A program made the translations under genes and the position numbers. DNA of 64,000 nucleotides. Source: an uncultured Flammeovirgaceae bacterium. GTDB taxonomy: Bacteria; Bacteroidota; Bacteroidia; Cytophagales; Cyclobacteriaceae. The notes beneath the pieces are model-generated. The model searched no databases. It saw nothing but the letters and a program-made list of their open reading frames with translations, and was not told the DNA's origin. Location of the stretch: the NCBI GenBank assembly GCA_937883755.1, contig CAKZYA010000032.1, positions 62,001 through 126,000 of the forward strand, written 5' to 3'. Shown one piece after another: positions 41,924 through 51,968 of the stretch; position 1 is the stretch's first letter; each line of letters starts with the position of its first letter.

Positions 41924-44900
41924 ATGAAACAAACAAAAAAGCGATACTGGAAAGGGTTAGAAGAATTACGAAACGATCCTGAATTTGTAAAGCACGCTGA
42001 TAAAGAGTTTCCGGAGTATTTACCCATGGAAGCTCAGTCGGAGCGTGAAGTTTCTAATCCTCGCCGTGATTTTTTAAAGATGATGGGCTTTGGTATCAGT
42101 GTGGCTACCCTAGCTGCCTGCGAAGCACCCATCCGAAAAGCCATTCCCTACGTAGTAAAACCCGTTGATGTTGACCCATCAATCCCTAACTACTACGCTT
42201 CTACTTACATGGATGGCGGTGATTATTGCAGTATCGTAGTAAAAACCCGCGAAGGTCGTCCGATAAAGATAGAAGGAAATAACCGCTCAGGCATTACCAT
42301 GGGCGGAACTAATGCTCAGGTACAAGCATCCGTGCTTTCGCTCTACGATAAGCAGCGGTTGCAAGGGCCTATGATGGGTGGTCAGGCTGCTTCTTGGAGT
42401 GACCTAGATAAAGATATTCGTCAGAAACTGAGTAAAGGTGGAGCAATGGCTTTGGTGAGCTACACTATTCTTAGCCCTACCACTCAAAAAGCTATCGATG
42501 AACTACTGGCAGCGTATCCTGGTATGGAGCATGTACAGTATGATCCTATTTCTGCCGACGGAATTCTAGCTGCGAATCAGGCTTCTTTTGGTAAATCAGC
42601 CATTCCTGCCTATGATTTCGGTAAAGCTGATGTGATCGTAGGAGTTGGGGCTGATTTTCTAGGAACTTGGATTGCCCCTATTATATACTCCAAGCAGTAT
42701 GCTAAAACTCGTAAAGTAAGTCAGCAAAAGAAAAATATGTCGCGACACTACCAGTTTGAGACGGCATTGTCGCTAACTGGGGCTAACGCTGATTATCGCT
42801 CGCAAATTAAACCTTCCCAAGAAGGTGCCGTAGTTGCTCAGCTATATAATCTGGTAGCTGCAAAAGCGGGAGGTACTCGGGTAAACGCACCTGAAGCTAC
42901 CGATGTAAAATTCTTAGAAAAAGCTGCTAACGATCTACTGAGTGCCCGTGGGAAGTCATTGGTAGTATCGGGTTCTAATGACCCGGCGGTACAAGGCATG
43001 GTGAATGCCATCAATAACTTACTAGGTAACTATGGAGAAACCCTAGACATTGACAAGCCTGTACACTACCGAAAAGGAAATAACCAGGCGATGGAGCAAA
43101 TGGCTCAGCGACTAGGGCAGGGGCAATTGAAAGGGGTGATTTTCTACAACTGTAATCCAGTTTATGATTTTCATCAGGGCGAGGTGATCGGTAGTGCCTT
43201 AGCAAACGCCGATATCAGTATTTCTACTTCCGATCGAATTGATGAAACTACGGCATTGGTATCTCACGTTGCTCCCGATCATCATTATTTAGAGTCTTGG
43301 AACGATGCCATGCCTCAGCAAGGGCAGTTGAGTTTAACTCAGCCTACCATTACCCCTATTTTTAATACTCGTCAAGCCCAAAGCTCATTCTTAACTTGGG
43401 CGGGTAGTACTGAGACTGACTACTATACTTACTTACGTAATAACTGGCAAGCCACTGCTTACTCAGCGCAGAGCGGTACGGGTACCTTTGATATGTTCTG
43501 GGATAAGGCCCTGTACGACGGAGTTTTAGAGTTGTCAATATCTACACCATCAGCAGATATGAGTGCCGATGAAGCTACTGAAGAAATGATGGAAACGTCA
43601 TTTATGGGTAATCCTGCTAGCCTTGCCTCTAGCATTAGCCAGAATTACGGTAGTACCGACAACGGTCTGGAAGTAGTATTCTATCAGAAAGTAGGAATTG
43701 GTAATGGGCGGCAGGCAAACAATCCTTGGTTGCAAGAAATGCCAGATCCAATCTCTAAAGCCTGCTGGGATAACTACGTAGCGATTCCTCAGAGTATGGC
43801 GCGGGAGCTAGGTTTGAAAATGAGTGAAGGAAAAACTCGCAAAGCTAAAGTTGCAATCGGAGAGAAATCCATTGAACTTCCGGTGCTGGTTCAACCAGGT
43901 CAGGCTCCAGGCACGATCAGTATTGCGCTAGGATACGGGCGAACCCAAGCCGGGAAAGTGGCTGATGGTCTCGGGCAGAATATATATCCTATGCTTTCCA
44001 AGGTAAACGGTCACGTGGCCTACTATCAGACTGGGGTACAATTTGAATTGCTGGATGATGAGTACCGTATTGCCCAAACTCAGACGCACCAGACTTACAT
44101 GGGGCGGGAGACGGTTATTCAGGATGCACTACTGTCAGAATACAAAGAGAATCCTAAAGCTGGGCGATATGAGTTTAAAGTAGAAACTTACGAAGGGAAG
44201 AAAGATCCTGATGAGATTTCACTTTGGCAAGGGCATAAATATCCTAATCACCACTGGGTGATGGCTATTGACCTTAATAGCTGCATCGGATGTGGTGCCT
44301 GTACCGTTGCTTGTCAGGTAGAAAATAATGTTCCGGTCGTAGGTCGTCAGGAGGTGATCAACCGCCGAGATATGCACTGGATACGGATTGACCGCTACTA
44401 TAGTAGTGATGAGGAGCTGGTAGATGATCCGGATGCTACTAAATTGGAAATTGCTTCAGATAATCCGGAAGTGACTTTCCACCCCATGCTATGCCAGCAG
44501 TGTAATAATGCGCCTTGTGAAACGGTATGTCCAGTAGCAGCCACTACTCACAGCACGGAAGGGTTAAACCAGATGACTTATAACCGCTGTATCGGAACCC
44601 GCTACTGTGCTAATAACTGTCCTTACAAAGTGCGTCGCTTTAACTGGTTTAAGTACCACGATAACAAACAGTTTAGCGATGTGAATATGGCTATGAACGA
44701 TGATTTGGGTAAAATGGTACTGAACCCGGATGTGACGGTGCGAGCTCGTGGAGTAATGGAAAAGTGTACGTTCTGCGTTCAGCGCATCCAGGCCGGAAAG
44801 CTGGAAGCTAAGAAAGCCGGACGACGGCCGATTGATGGTGAAATCAATACCGCTTGCGCTGAATCTTGCCCTACTGAGGCAATCACCTTCGGAGACTATA

Positions 44901-45049
44901 ATGACGAAAACAGTAGCATATCACAATTAGTAGCTCAAGAGATGGATGGTCGTGCGTACAATGTTTTGCATGAAATTGGCGTACGCCCGAATATTTGGTA
45001 TCTGACTAAGATCAGAAATCAGGATCAGCCAGAAGAAACTAACGCATAA
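41924..45049 (+). CDS. actB: Alternative complex III subunit ActB (molybdopterin-oxidoreductase-like, Fe-S)
   Basis: The 1041 residues carry a twin-arginine signal with lipobox (PRRDFLKMMGFGISVATLAAC, about 47-67), so ActB is exported folded and probably lipidated. The N-terminal two thirds have the molybdopterin-oxidoreductase fold but no clear cofactor-binding Cys/Ser, as in known ActB. The C-terminal third has the four-cluster ferredoxin pattern: CIGCGACTVAC (first Cys at 787), CQQCNNAPCETVC, CIGTRYCANNC and CTFC ... CAESCPTEAITFGD. It passes electrons between ActC and ActA and follows actA after 49 bp. Confidence 0.93.
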   Translation: MKQTKKRYWKGLEELRNDPEFVKHADKEFPEYLPMEAQSEREVSNPRRDFLKMMGFGISVATLAACEAPIRKAIPYVVKPVDVDPSIPNYYASTYMDGGDYCSIVVKTREGRPIKIEGNNRSGITMGGTNAQVQASVLSLYDKQRLQGPMMGGQAASWSDLDKDIRQKLSKGGAMALVSYTILSPTTQKAIDELLAAYPGMEHVQYDPISADGILAANQASFGKSAIPAYDFGKADVIVGVGADFLGTWIAPIIYSKQYAKTRKVSQQKKNMSRHYQFETALSLTGANADYRSQIKPSQEGAVVAQLYNLVAAKAGGTRVNAPEATDVKFLEKAANDLLSARGKSLVVSGSNDPAVQGMVNAINNLLGNYGETLDIDKPVHYRKGNNQAMEQMAQRLGQGQLKGVIFYNCNPVYDFHQGEVIGSALANADISISTSDRIDETTALVSHVAPDHHYLESWNDAMPQQGQLSLTQPTITPIFNTRQAQSSFLTWAGSTETDYYTYLRNNWQATAYSAQSGTGTFDMFWDKALYDGVLELSISTPSADMSADEATEEMMETSFMGNPASLASSISQNYGSTDNGLEVVFYQKVGIGNGRQANNPWLQEMPDPISKACWDNYVAIPQSMARELGLKMSEGKTRKAKVAIGEKSIELPVLVQPGQAPGTISIALGYGRTQAGKVADGLGQNIYPMLSKVNGHVAYYQTGVQFELLDDEYRIAQTQTHQTYMGRETVIQDALLSEYKENPKAGRYEFKVETYEGKKDPDEISLWQGHKYPNHHWVMAIDLNSCIGCGACTVACQVENNVPVVGRQEVINRRDMHWIRIDRYYSSDEELVDDPDATKLEIASDNPEVTFHPMLCQQCNNAPCETVCPVAATTHSTEGLNQMTYNRCIGTRYCANNCPYKVRRFNWFKYHDNKQFSDVNMAMNDDLGKMVLNPDVTVRARGVMEKCTFCVQRIQAGKLEAKKAGRRPIDGEINTACAESCPTEAITFGDYNDENSSISQLVAQEMDGRAYNVLHEIGVRPNIWYLTKIRNQDQPEETNA

Positions 45050-45064
45050 TTAAAATTTATTTTT

Positions 45065-46495
45065 ATGGAAGTAACGTCCGCAGTACGAAAGCCTTTAGTG
45101 ACCGGGGGGAAAACCGTTCATGATGTTACCGTAGATGTTTGCCGCCGAGTAGAGGAAAAACCTACCATTACTTGGTTTTTGGCCGTTGCCGTATCACTAG
45201 GATTATTAACGATTGGTCTTTACTCTGTATTCCGTACTGTTTGGGATGGAATTGGGATGTGGGGTTTGAATAAAACAGTAGGTTGGGCTTGGGATATTAC
45301 CAACTTCGTATGGTGGGTAGGTATTGGTCACGCCGGAACGCTGATTTCGGCCATCTTACTATTGTTCCGTCAGCGCTGGAGAATGTCTATTAACCGGGCT
45401 GCGGAAGCAATGACAATCTTCGCTGTAATCTGTGCAGCCCTATTCCCAGTATTGCACATGGGACGTCCCTGGTTAGGGGCTTACTGGGCATTGCCACTAC
45501 CCAATACGTTTGGTTCCCTGTGGGTAAACTTCAATTCTCCACTACTTTGGGATGTGTTTGCGATTAGTACTTACTTCACCGTTTCGCTTGTTTTCTGGTA
45601 TATTGGTCTAATCCCTGATTTTGCTACTATCCGTGATCGAGCGCAGGGTATTATCTCTCGTACCATATATGGAGCCTTATCATTTGGTTGGAATGGCTCG
45701 GCTCGTACTTGGGAACGTTACGAATCGGTTGCCCTAATTCTGGCAGGTTTAGCAACTCCTTTGGTGCTCTCAGTACACACTATTGTATCATTTGACTTTG
45801 CTACTTCGGTTATTCCGGGTTGGCATACTACGATCTTCCCGCCATACTTTGTGGCAGGGGCGATCTTCTCGGGTTTTGCGATGGTACTCACGCTGATGCT
45901 GATTACCCGTAAAGTCTATAAACTGGAGGATTATATTACGATCAACCATATTGAGATGATGAACATTATCATCATCGTAACTGGATCAATAGTGGGTATC
46001 GCCTATATCACTGAGCTTTTCATGGCTTGGTACTCAGGGGTAGAGTATGAGCAGTATGCTTTCCTAAACCGGGCTACGGGGCCGTATTGGTGGGCGTACT
46101 GGACAATGATGACCTGTAATGTAATTTCGCCTCAGTTATTCTGGATTAAGAAGGTTAGAACAAGCATCGTAGCAACCTTCATTCTTTCTATTATCGTAAA
46201 CATCGGAATGTGGTTTGAGCGATTTGTGATTATTGTAACCTCCCTACACCGCGACTATATTCCTTCATCCTGGGCGATGTTCCAGCCAACTATTTACGAC
46301 TTAGGGGACTATATCTTCAGCATTGGCCTGTTCTTTACCTTATTCTTCTTATTTGCGAAGTTCTTCCCAGTAATCAATATGGCTGAGGTGAAGAGCATCA
46401 TTAAGGCTACTTCGGAAAAACAGCCTGCGATGCGTAAGGCTGACACAACTACTCAGGAGGTAGAGGAGATGGCACCAACTACTTCAAAAAACTAA
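45065..46495 (+). CDS. actC: Alternative complex III subunit ActC (NrfD-like membrane subunit)
   Basis: The 476 residues are a polytopic NrfD/PsrC-type protein with about ten membrane helices (for example [60 protein letters not shown]). It is the quinol-binding integral subunit. The motif [18 protein letters not shown] and the [16 protein letters not shown] region are strongly conserved in ActC. It starts 15 bp after actB. Confidence 0.93.
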   Translation: MEVTSAVRKPLVTGGKTVHDVTVDVCRRVEEKPTITWFLAVAVSLGLLTIGLYSVFRTVWDGIGMWGLNKTVGWAWDITNFVWWVGIGHAGTLISAILLLFRQRWRMSINRAAEAMTIFAVICAALFPVLHMGRPWLGAYWALPLPNTFGSLWVNFNSPLLWDVFAISTYFTVSLVFWYIGLIPDFATIRDRAQGIISRTIYGALSFGWNGSARTWERYESVALILAGLATPLVLSVHTIVSFDFATSVIPGWHTTIFPPYFVAGAIFSGFAMVLTLMLITRKVYKLEDYITINHIEMMNIIIIVTGSIVGIAYITELFMAWYSGVEYEQYAFLNRATGPYWWAYWTMMTCNVISPQLFWIKKVRTSIVATFILSIIVNIGMWFERFVIIVTSLHRDYIPSSWAMFQPTIYDLGDYIFSIGLFFTLFFLFAKFFPVINMAEVKSIIKATSEKQPAMRKADTTTQEVEEMAPTTSKN

Positions 46496-46499
46496 CAAT

Positions 46500-47024
46500 A
46501 TGACCGCAGGAAATAAATTCTTAGTTGGCGTTTTTGATGACGACGACGTTTTGTTGAAAGCTGTTACTAAGGTACGAGAGTCAGGTATTCGTATTCACGA
46601 GTGCTACACTCCCTTTCCGGTACATGGGTTGGGAGATGCATTAGGCTACAAACGATCTAAGTTGCCTATCGCCGCTTTTATATTCGGAATGGTTGGAACC
46701 TCACTAGCCTTACTCATGCAGTTTTACATGATGGGGATTGACTGGCCGATGATCATCGGAGGAAAAGACTTCACTTCTATCGTTCCTTTCTTTCCTGTGA
46801 CTTTCGAGTTAACAGTACTCTTATCAGCCTTAGGAATGGTAGGCACCTTCATGGTCATCAGTGACTTACGACCCTACGGAAAGGCCAAAATTTTTGATCT
46901 AAGGGCAACCGACGATAAGTTTATCATGGCCATTGATCTGGCAAAAAACAGTATTGATACTGCCGAAATCAAGCAAACCTTGGTGGGAGCCGGGGCAGTG
47001 GAAGTAAATGAAAAGCATAGCTAA
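46500..47024 (+). CDS. actD: Alternative complex III subunit ActD (DUF3341)
   Basis: The 174 residues include a cytoplasmic N-terminal part (LVGVFDDDDVLLKAVTKVRESGIRIHECYTPFPVHGL) characteristic of DUF3341. Two membrane helices follow (PIAAFIFGMVGTSLALLMQFYMMG and FPVTFELTVLLSALGMVGTFMVI). It starts 4 bp after actC. Confidence 0.92.
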   Translation: MTAGNKFLVGVFDDDDVLLKAVTKVRESGIRIHECYTPFPVHGLGDALGYKRSKLPIAAFIFGMVGTSLALLMQFYMMGIDWPMIIGGKDFTSIVPFFPVTFELTVLLSALGMVGTFMVISDLRPYGKAKIFDLRATDDKFIMAIDLAKNSIDTAEIKQTLVGAGAVEVNEKHS

Positions 47025-47028
47025 CAAT

Positions 47029-47646
47029 ATGAATCGACACTCAATCTACTCTCTGCTCATCCTGATTACAGTTTTGGCTGGATGCGATGCCGGAGGCGAT
47101 TTTCAGGGACTGGAGTACGCGCCACAGATGTACCATTCTACCCCTTACGAACCACTCACTCAGATTACTGATACTACTGAGGGAATGTGGCTAAGCTCCT
47201 TAGATAATGGAGTGGGGGAATTTTACAACTCTAATCCCTACAATCCGCATAAAATGAACTCGCGGATTCCCCCTGCTAATACCGTGCGACGTAATCCTAA
47301 TGATTTTTTGCCGTATCGCATTCCTTACGATAGCATTGAGTTGGCTGCTCTTATTCTTGAGAACCCACTTGATTCTACTGAAGCAGTTTTGGCCGAAGGA
47401 AGGACACTCTACACTAAGTTTTGCTACCCTTGCCACGGCGGAGCAGGACAGGGCGACGGTCCGGTAGGGAAAGTTTATTTGGGCGTTCCCGCTTACAATA
47501 AAGGGCGGTACGTAGATATGACAGAAGGACATATTTTTCATACGATTACTCATGGGAGAGGGCGCATGAATGCCCACGGCTCTCAAATAGATATTGCCGA
47601 TCGATGGAAAATAGTACGCTACGTACAGACTTTGCAACAACAATAA
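47029..47646 (+). CDS. actE: Alternative complex III subunit ActE (mono-heme cytochrome c lipoprotein)
   Basis: The start at ATG 47029, 4 bp after the actD stop, gives a lipoprotein signal (MNRHSIYSLLILITVLAGC). An earlier in-frame ATG at 47008 lies inside actD and would spoil the signal. One heme site, CYPCH, sits in the class-I context GRTLYTKFCYPCHGGAGQGDGPVG; the axial Met is probably in RGRMNAHG. The long N-terminal arm wraps around other Act subunits in known structures. About 205 residues. Confidence 0.92.
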   Translation: MNRHSIYSLLILITVLAGCDAGGDFQGLEYAPQMYHSTPYEPLTQITDTTEGMWLSSLDNGVGEFYNSNPYNPHKMNSRIPPANTVRRNPNDFLPYRIPYDSIELAALILENPLDSTEAVLAEGRTLYTKFCYPCHGGAGQGDGPVGKVYLGVPAYNKGRYVDMTEGHIFHTITHGRGRMNAHGSQIDIADRWKIVRYVQTLQQQ

Positions 47647-47663
47647 CTGATTAAAACAAACGC

Positions 47664-48977
47664 ATGGCGACTCATACAAATTCGGAAACTGTACAAGAAG
47701 AGTACTTCCAGTTTACCAGCGGAATCAAAAAGCAACTCACAATTATCGGGGTTGTTGGAGCAGTTTTGTTTGTACTCGGAATATTATACCTGATGATTTG
47801 GGGGGGTGGCGGTCACGGACATGAGGCCGAAGTGGCTGGTGCAGCTGCTGAAGGAGCGCATGGTGAGCATGAGTTCCACTGGTACGAACGTCTGTTCACG
47901 AACTTGTGGATTAACAATGTGTACTTCACTGGACTAGCGGTAATTGGTTTGTTCTTCACCGCACTACAGTATGCGGCTCAAGCCGGTTGGTCAGCATCTA
48001 TCAAGCGGATCCCGGAAGCTTTCGGGGCTTGGTTGCCCTATGCTGGTATTTTAATGGTGGGAGTATTTGTTGCAGCTTGGCTAAGTCATAGTAATTTGTT
48101 CCATTGGACACACAGCTATTTGTACGATGAGGCTGACCCTCGTTACGATGCAATTATTGCAGGAAAACAGGCTTATCTGAATATTCCGTTCTATCTCGGT
48201 CGGATGGTATTGTATTTTGTAATATGGTTTATGGGATACAAATACATTCGCAAAGAATCATTAGCTGAAGATAAATTAGGCGGTACAAGCCACTTTCACA
48301 AGTTGGTAAAGTACTCAACTATCTTTATCATCCTGTTTGCTGTTACTTCCTCAACCTCGGCTTGGGATTGGGTACTATCCATAGATACTCACTGGTTTAG
48401 TACTATGTTCGGTTGGTACGTTTTTGCTAGTTGGTTTGTGTCAGGTTTAGCAGCTACAACGCTGATTGTAGTGCGTTTGCGGGAAGCTGGCTACTTAACA
48501 ATAATTAATTCCAGCCACCTGCACGATCTGGGAAAATTTGTATTTGCTTTCAGTATTTTTTGGGCTTATGTATGGTTTGGACAGTTTTTGTTAATCTACT
48601 ACGCTAACATCCCTGAAGAAACCATTTACTTCGTAGAGCGGCTTAGCAGTGACTATTATTCTCCTATCTTTTTCATCAATTTAATCCTGAACTTCTTCTT
48701 TCCGTTTCTGGTTTTTATGACAAGAGATTCTAAACGGCATACAATATTTATTAAAGTCGTTTGCACCGTAGTGCTAGTCGGGCACTGGTTAGACTTCTAC
48801 CTGATGGTAACTCCTGGAGTCTTAAAAGAAAATGGAAGTTTTGGAATTTTAGAAGTTGGGTTAGCAATGGTATACCTAGCGGCCTTCTTATTTGTAGTGC
48901 TTGGCAACTTGGCTAAGGCACCACTAGTAGCTCGCAACCACCCAATGTTACAAGAAAGTTTACATCATCATACGTAA
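47664..48977 (+). CDS. actF: Alternative complex III subunit ActF
   Basis: The 437 residues form a polytopic membrane protein, the second NrfD-like subunit of the complex, with about ten helices (for example LTIIGVVGAVLFVLGILYLMIW; YAGILMVGVFVAAWLSHSNLFHWTH; TSAWDWVLSIDTHWFSTMFGWYVFASWFVSG). A His/Glu/Ala-rich loop (HGHEAEVAGAAAEGAHGEHEFHW) follows helix 1. It lies 17 bp after actE. Confidence 0.92.
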   Translation: MATHTNSETVQEEYFQFTSGIKKQLTIIGVVGAVLFVLGILYLMIWGGGGHGHEAEVAGAAAEGAHGEHEFHWYERLFTNLWINNVYFTGLAVIGLFFTALQYAAQAGWSASIKRIPEAFGAWLPYAGILMVGVFVAAWLSHSNLFHWTHSYLYDEADPRYDAIIAGKQAYLNIPFYLGRMVLYFVIWFMGYKYIRKESLAEDKLGGTSHFHKLVKYSTIFIILFAVTSSTSAWDWVLSIDTHWFSTMFGWYVFASWFVSGLAATTLIVVRLREAGYLTIINSSHLHDLGKFVFAFSIFWAYVWFGQFLLIYYANIPEETIYFVERLSSDYYSPIFFINLILNFFFPFLVFMTRDSKRHTIFIKVVCTVVLVGHWLDFYLMVTPGVLKENGSFGILEVGLAMVYLAAFLFVVLGNLAKAPLVARNHPMLQESLHHHT

Positions 48978-48998
48978 CAGATTGATAATTCAATAGAT

Positions 48999-50036
48999 AT
49001 GGTTCAGTTTTTAGCAGTAGTTGGAATAGTTCTTTTTCTAGTAATCCTCTTTACTATTCTGAGGATTCTTAGATTGTTGAATGTAGCGCGTGGTACCGAT
49101 AAAAAGTATGCTTCTACGGGAAACAAAGTAAACGCAATGCTTTTTATGGCCTTCCTAATTATTATGGGAGGTTTAATGGTTTGGTATTCAGTAGCTGAGT
49201 TTGATAAGTATGATCCTCCTGTAGCCTCAGAGCATGGGGTAGTCACTGATCAGTTATTTTGGATCACAATGGGAGTAACCGGGTTTATCTTTATCCTAAC
49301 TCACATTTTACTATTTTACTTTTCTTATCGCTATCAGTACAAAGAGACTAGTAGAGCACTATTTTATCCCGATAATAGCAAATTAGAGGTGATTTGGACA
49401 GTAATCCCAGCCATTGTACTATCTGTTTTAGTATTCTCTGGTTGGAAAGCCTGGACAGATATTACTTCTAAAGCACCCGATGACTCAGAAGTGATCGAAA
49501 TACTCGGTTATCAGTTTGGTTGGACCGTTCGTTACCCAGGAACTGATAATCAGTTAGGAAATTATGACTATCGTCTGATTGATGCTGAGAATATTTGGGG
49601 AATGGATTTCACCGACAAAGCATCCTTTGATGACTTTACATCTACCACTGAGATTCATGTGCCAAAGGGCAAGCCGGTACTGTTCAAGATACGGGCTAGA
49701 GATGTACTACATAGTGTATATGTTCCTGAGTTCCGCTTGAAGCAAGATGCAGTCCCTGGAATGCCGACCCGTTTCTGGTTTACTGCTACCAAGACTACAG
49801 CTGAGATGCGAGAAGAGACGGGTGACCCTGACTACAACTATAATGTATTCTGTACGGAGGTATGCGGACGGGGACACTTCTCAATGCGTTTACGCCTGGT
49901 AGTAGATGAACCAGCCGAATATGAGGCTTGGAAAGCCGGAAAGCAACCTTGGTTGCAAGGAAATCCTGATTATCTGGCCAAAGTACCAAGCGATTTGAAG
50001 GAGTTAGCTGTGGTAAGTGCAGGCATAGAAGAATAA
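48999..50036 (+). CDS. coxB: Cytochrome c oxidase subunit II
   Basis: The 345 residues carry an extra N-terminal helix and then the two usual helices (LFWITMGVTGFIFILTHILLFYF and EVIWTVIPAIVLSVLVFSGWKAW). The periplasmic cupredoxin domain follows. The CuA site is complete: His in DVLHSVYVPEF and the block FCTEVCGRGHFSM. No fused cytochrome c is present, so electrons probably come directly from the ACIII hemes, as in the ACIII-oxidase supercomplex. It follows actF after 21 bp. Confidence 0.95.
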   Translation: MVQFLAVVGIVLFLVILFTILRILRLLNVARGTDKKYASTGNKVNAMLFMAFLIIMGGLMVWYSVAEFDKYDPPVASEHGVVTDQLFWITMGVTGFIFILTHILLFYFSYRYQYKETSRALFYPDNSKLEVIWTVIPAIVLSVLVFSGWKAWTDITSKAPDDSEVIEILGYQFGWTVRYPGTDNQLGNYDYRLIDAENIWGMDFTDKASFDDFTSTTEIHVPKGKPVLFKIRARDVLHSVYVPEFRLKQDAVPGMPTRFWFTATKTTAEMREETGDPDYNYNVFCTEVCGRGHFSMRLRLVVDEPAEYEAWKAGKQPWLQGNPDYLAKVPSDLKELAVVSAGIEE

Positions 50037-50087
50037 AGAATAGAAGTAGAAAAGATCAATTAAGAGAGAGCTTATAATCAAAATATT

Positions 50088-51968
50088 ATGGCAACGGCAA
50101 ACATTGAACACGCGGTAGAAAACAGTCACGCTCACGAAGAAGAGCACCATCACGAAGATAACTTTATCACCAAGTATATATTTAGCCAGGATCATAAAAT
50201 GATTGGCAAGCAGTTCCTGATTACAGGTATTCTGTGGGCATTCATAGGTGGTCTATTGTCAATCCTTTTCCGATTGCAGCTTGGCTTTCCGGGTATGGAC
50301 ATGACATTTCTGAAGCCGCTGTTAGGAGGGTGGATTTCTGAAACCGGTAGTCTTGATCCTGAGTTCTATCTCGCTATGGTTACAATGCACGGAACCATCA
50401 TGGTATTCTTTGTGCTAACGGCTGGTTTGAGCGGTACTTTCAGTAATTTCTTAATCCCTCTGCAGATTGGGGCGCGGGATATGGCCTCAGGTTTTATGAA
50501 TATGCTATCGTACTGGTTTTTCTTCTTAGCCAGTGTGATTATGCTATCATCCTTATTTCTAGAAACTGGTCCAGCGGCTGGAGGCTGGGTAGTTTATCCG
50601 CCATTAAGTGCATTGCCTCAGGCAATTCAAGGTTCGGGAATGGGAATGACTTTATGGTTGATAGCGATGGTATTCTTTATCGCTTCCACGCTGTTAGGCG
50701 GTATCAACTATATTACCACAATTATAAATCTTCGCACCAAAGGGATGTCGTTTGCGCGGCTCCCGCTTACTATTTGGGCGTTTTTCTTAACGGCTATTAT
50801 CGGCTTACTTTCGTTTCCAGTACTAGTGGCTGCTGCTTTACTTTTAGTATTTGATCGTAGCTTCGGAACTAGCTTCTATCTTTCTGAGATATTTATTAAT
50901 GGCGAAGCCCTTCCTAATATTGGTGGTAGCCCTATTCTATATCAACATTTATTCTGGTTCTTAGGTCACCCTGAAGTATATATTGTATTACTACCAGCAT
51001 TAGGGATCACTTCCGAGATTATTGCCACTAACTCTCGCAAGCCTATATTCGGTTACCGAGCCATGGTAGGTTCAATGTTGGGAATTACGATTCTATCATT
51101 CGTGGTATGGGCACACCATATGTTCGTATCGGGTCTAAATCCTTTCTTAGGGTCTATTTTCATGTTCTTGACGCTGATCATTGCCGTTCCTTCAGCAGTA
51201 AAAGTCTTTAACTATTTGACTACTCTCTGGAAAGGTAATATTCGCTTTACCACTGCCATGATGTTCTCCATTGGACTAGTGTCAGTATTTATATCGGGCG
51301 GGCTGACAGGTATTTTCTTGGGAAATTCTGCCATTGATATACAACTGCATGATACATACTTTGTAGTAGCTCACTTCCACTTAGTAATGGGAAGTGCCTC
51401 TTTCTTCGGATTGATGGCTGGGGTGTATCATTGGTTCCCGAAAATGTTTGGGCGAATGATGGATAAAGGATTAGGTTACGTACACTTTTGGTTAACATTT
51501 GTTGGAGTGTATATGGTATTTTTCCCGATGCACTACATCGGTATCAACGGTTTCCCTCGTCGCTACTACTCATTCACCACTTTTGATCCATTTGGGGCAT
51601 TTGCTGATCTGAATATGTTCATTAGTATTGCCGCAATTATCACCTTCATTGGTCAATTCGTATTTGCATATAACTTCTTTTACAGTATGTTCCGAGGCCG
51701 CTTAGCACCTCTGAATCCTTGGAAGTCAAATACACTAGAGTGGACAACATCCCGATTCCCCGGTCACGGGAACTGGGTAGGTGAGATTCCTACGGTATAT
51801 CGTTGGGCTTATGATTACAGCAAGCCCGGTGCACCAGAAGATTATATTCCTCAAACGGTTCCATTCTCAGAAACCCCTGAGTCTAATTTGCCCTATGAGA
51901 ACGATATGATTGGCATCGAGCGCGAAGGGGAAAAGACCGAAAAGGTGAATGAATCCAACGCCAAGTAA
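50088..51968 (+). CDS. coxA: Cytochrome c oxidase subunit I
   Basis: The 626 residues are a heme-copper oxidase with all metal ligands visible: heme a His in TMHGTIMVFF, CuB His and cross-linked Tyr in LGHPEVYIVLLPA, the CuB His pair in WAHHMFVSG, and heme a3 and heme a His in LHDTYFVVAHFHLVMG. The Tyr in the fourth helix marks the A-family type. The N-terminus is rich in His and Glu (SHAHEEEHHHED), which is unusual and could bind metal. The last 20 bases overlap the ctaA start. Confidence 0.96.
   Translation: MATANIEHAVENSHAHEEEHHHEDNFITKYIFSQDHKMIGKQFLITGILWAFIGGLLSILFRLQLGFPGMDMTFLKPLLGGWISETGSLDPEFYLAMVTMHGTIMVFFVLTAGLSGTFSNFLIPLQIGARDMASGFMNMLSYWFFFLASVIMLSSLFLETGPAAGGWVVYPPLSALPQAIQGSGMGMTLWLIAMVFFIASTLLGGINYITTIINLRTKGMSFARLPLTIWAFFLTAIIGLLSFPVLVAAALLLVFDRSFGTSFYLSEIFINGEALPNIGGSPILYQHLFWFLGHPEVYIVLLPALGITSEIIATNSRKPIFGYRAMVGSMLGITILSFVVWAHHMFVSGLNPFLGSIFMFLTLIIAVPSAVKVFNYLTTLWKGNIRFTTAMMFSIGLVSVFISGGLTGIFLGNSAIDIQLHDTYFVVAHFHLVMGSASFFGLMAGVYHWFPKMFGRMMDKGLGYVHFWLTFVGVYMVFFPMHYIGINGFPRRYYSFTTFDPFGAFADLNMFISIAAIITFIGQFVFAYNFFYSMFRGRLAPLNPWKSNTLEWTTSRFPGHGNWVGEIPTVYRWAYDYSKPGAPEDYIPQTVPFSETPESNLPYENDMIGIEREGEKTEKVNESNAK

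Noticed and set aside
47200-47679. 159-residue minus-strand ORF in the actE region
   Set aside because: It is antisense to actE, whose heme motif and operon position are firm.
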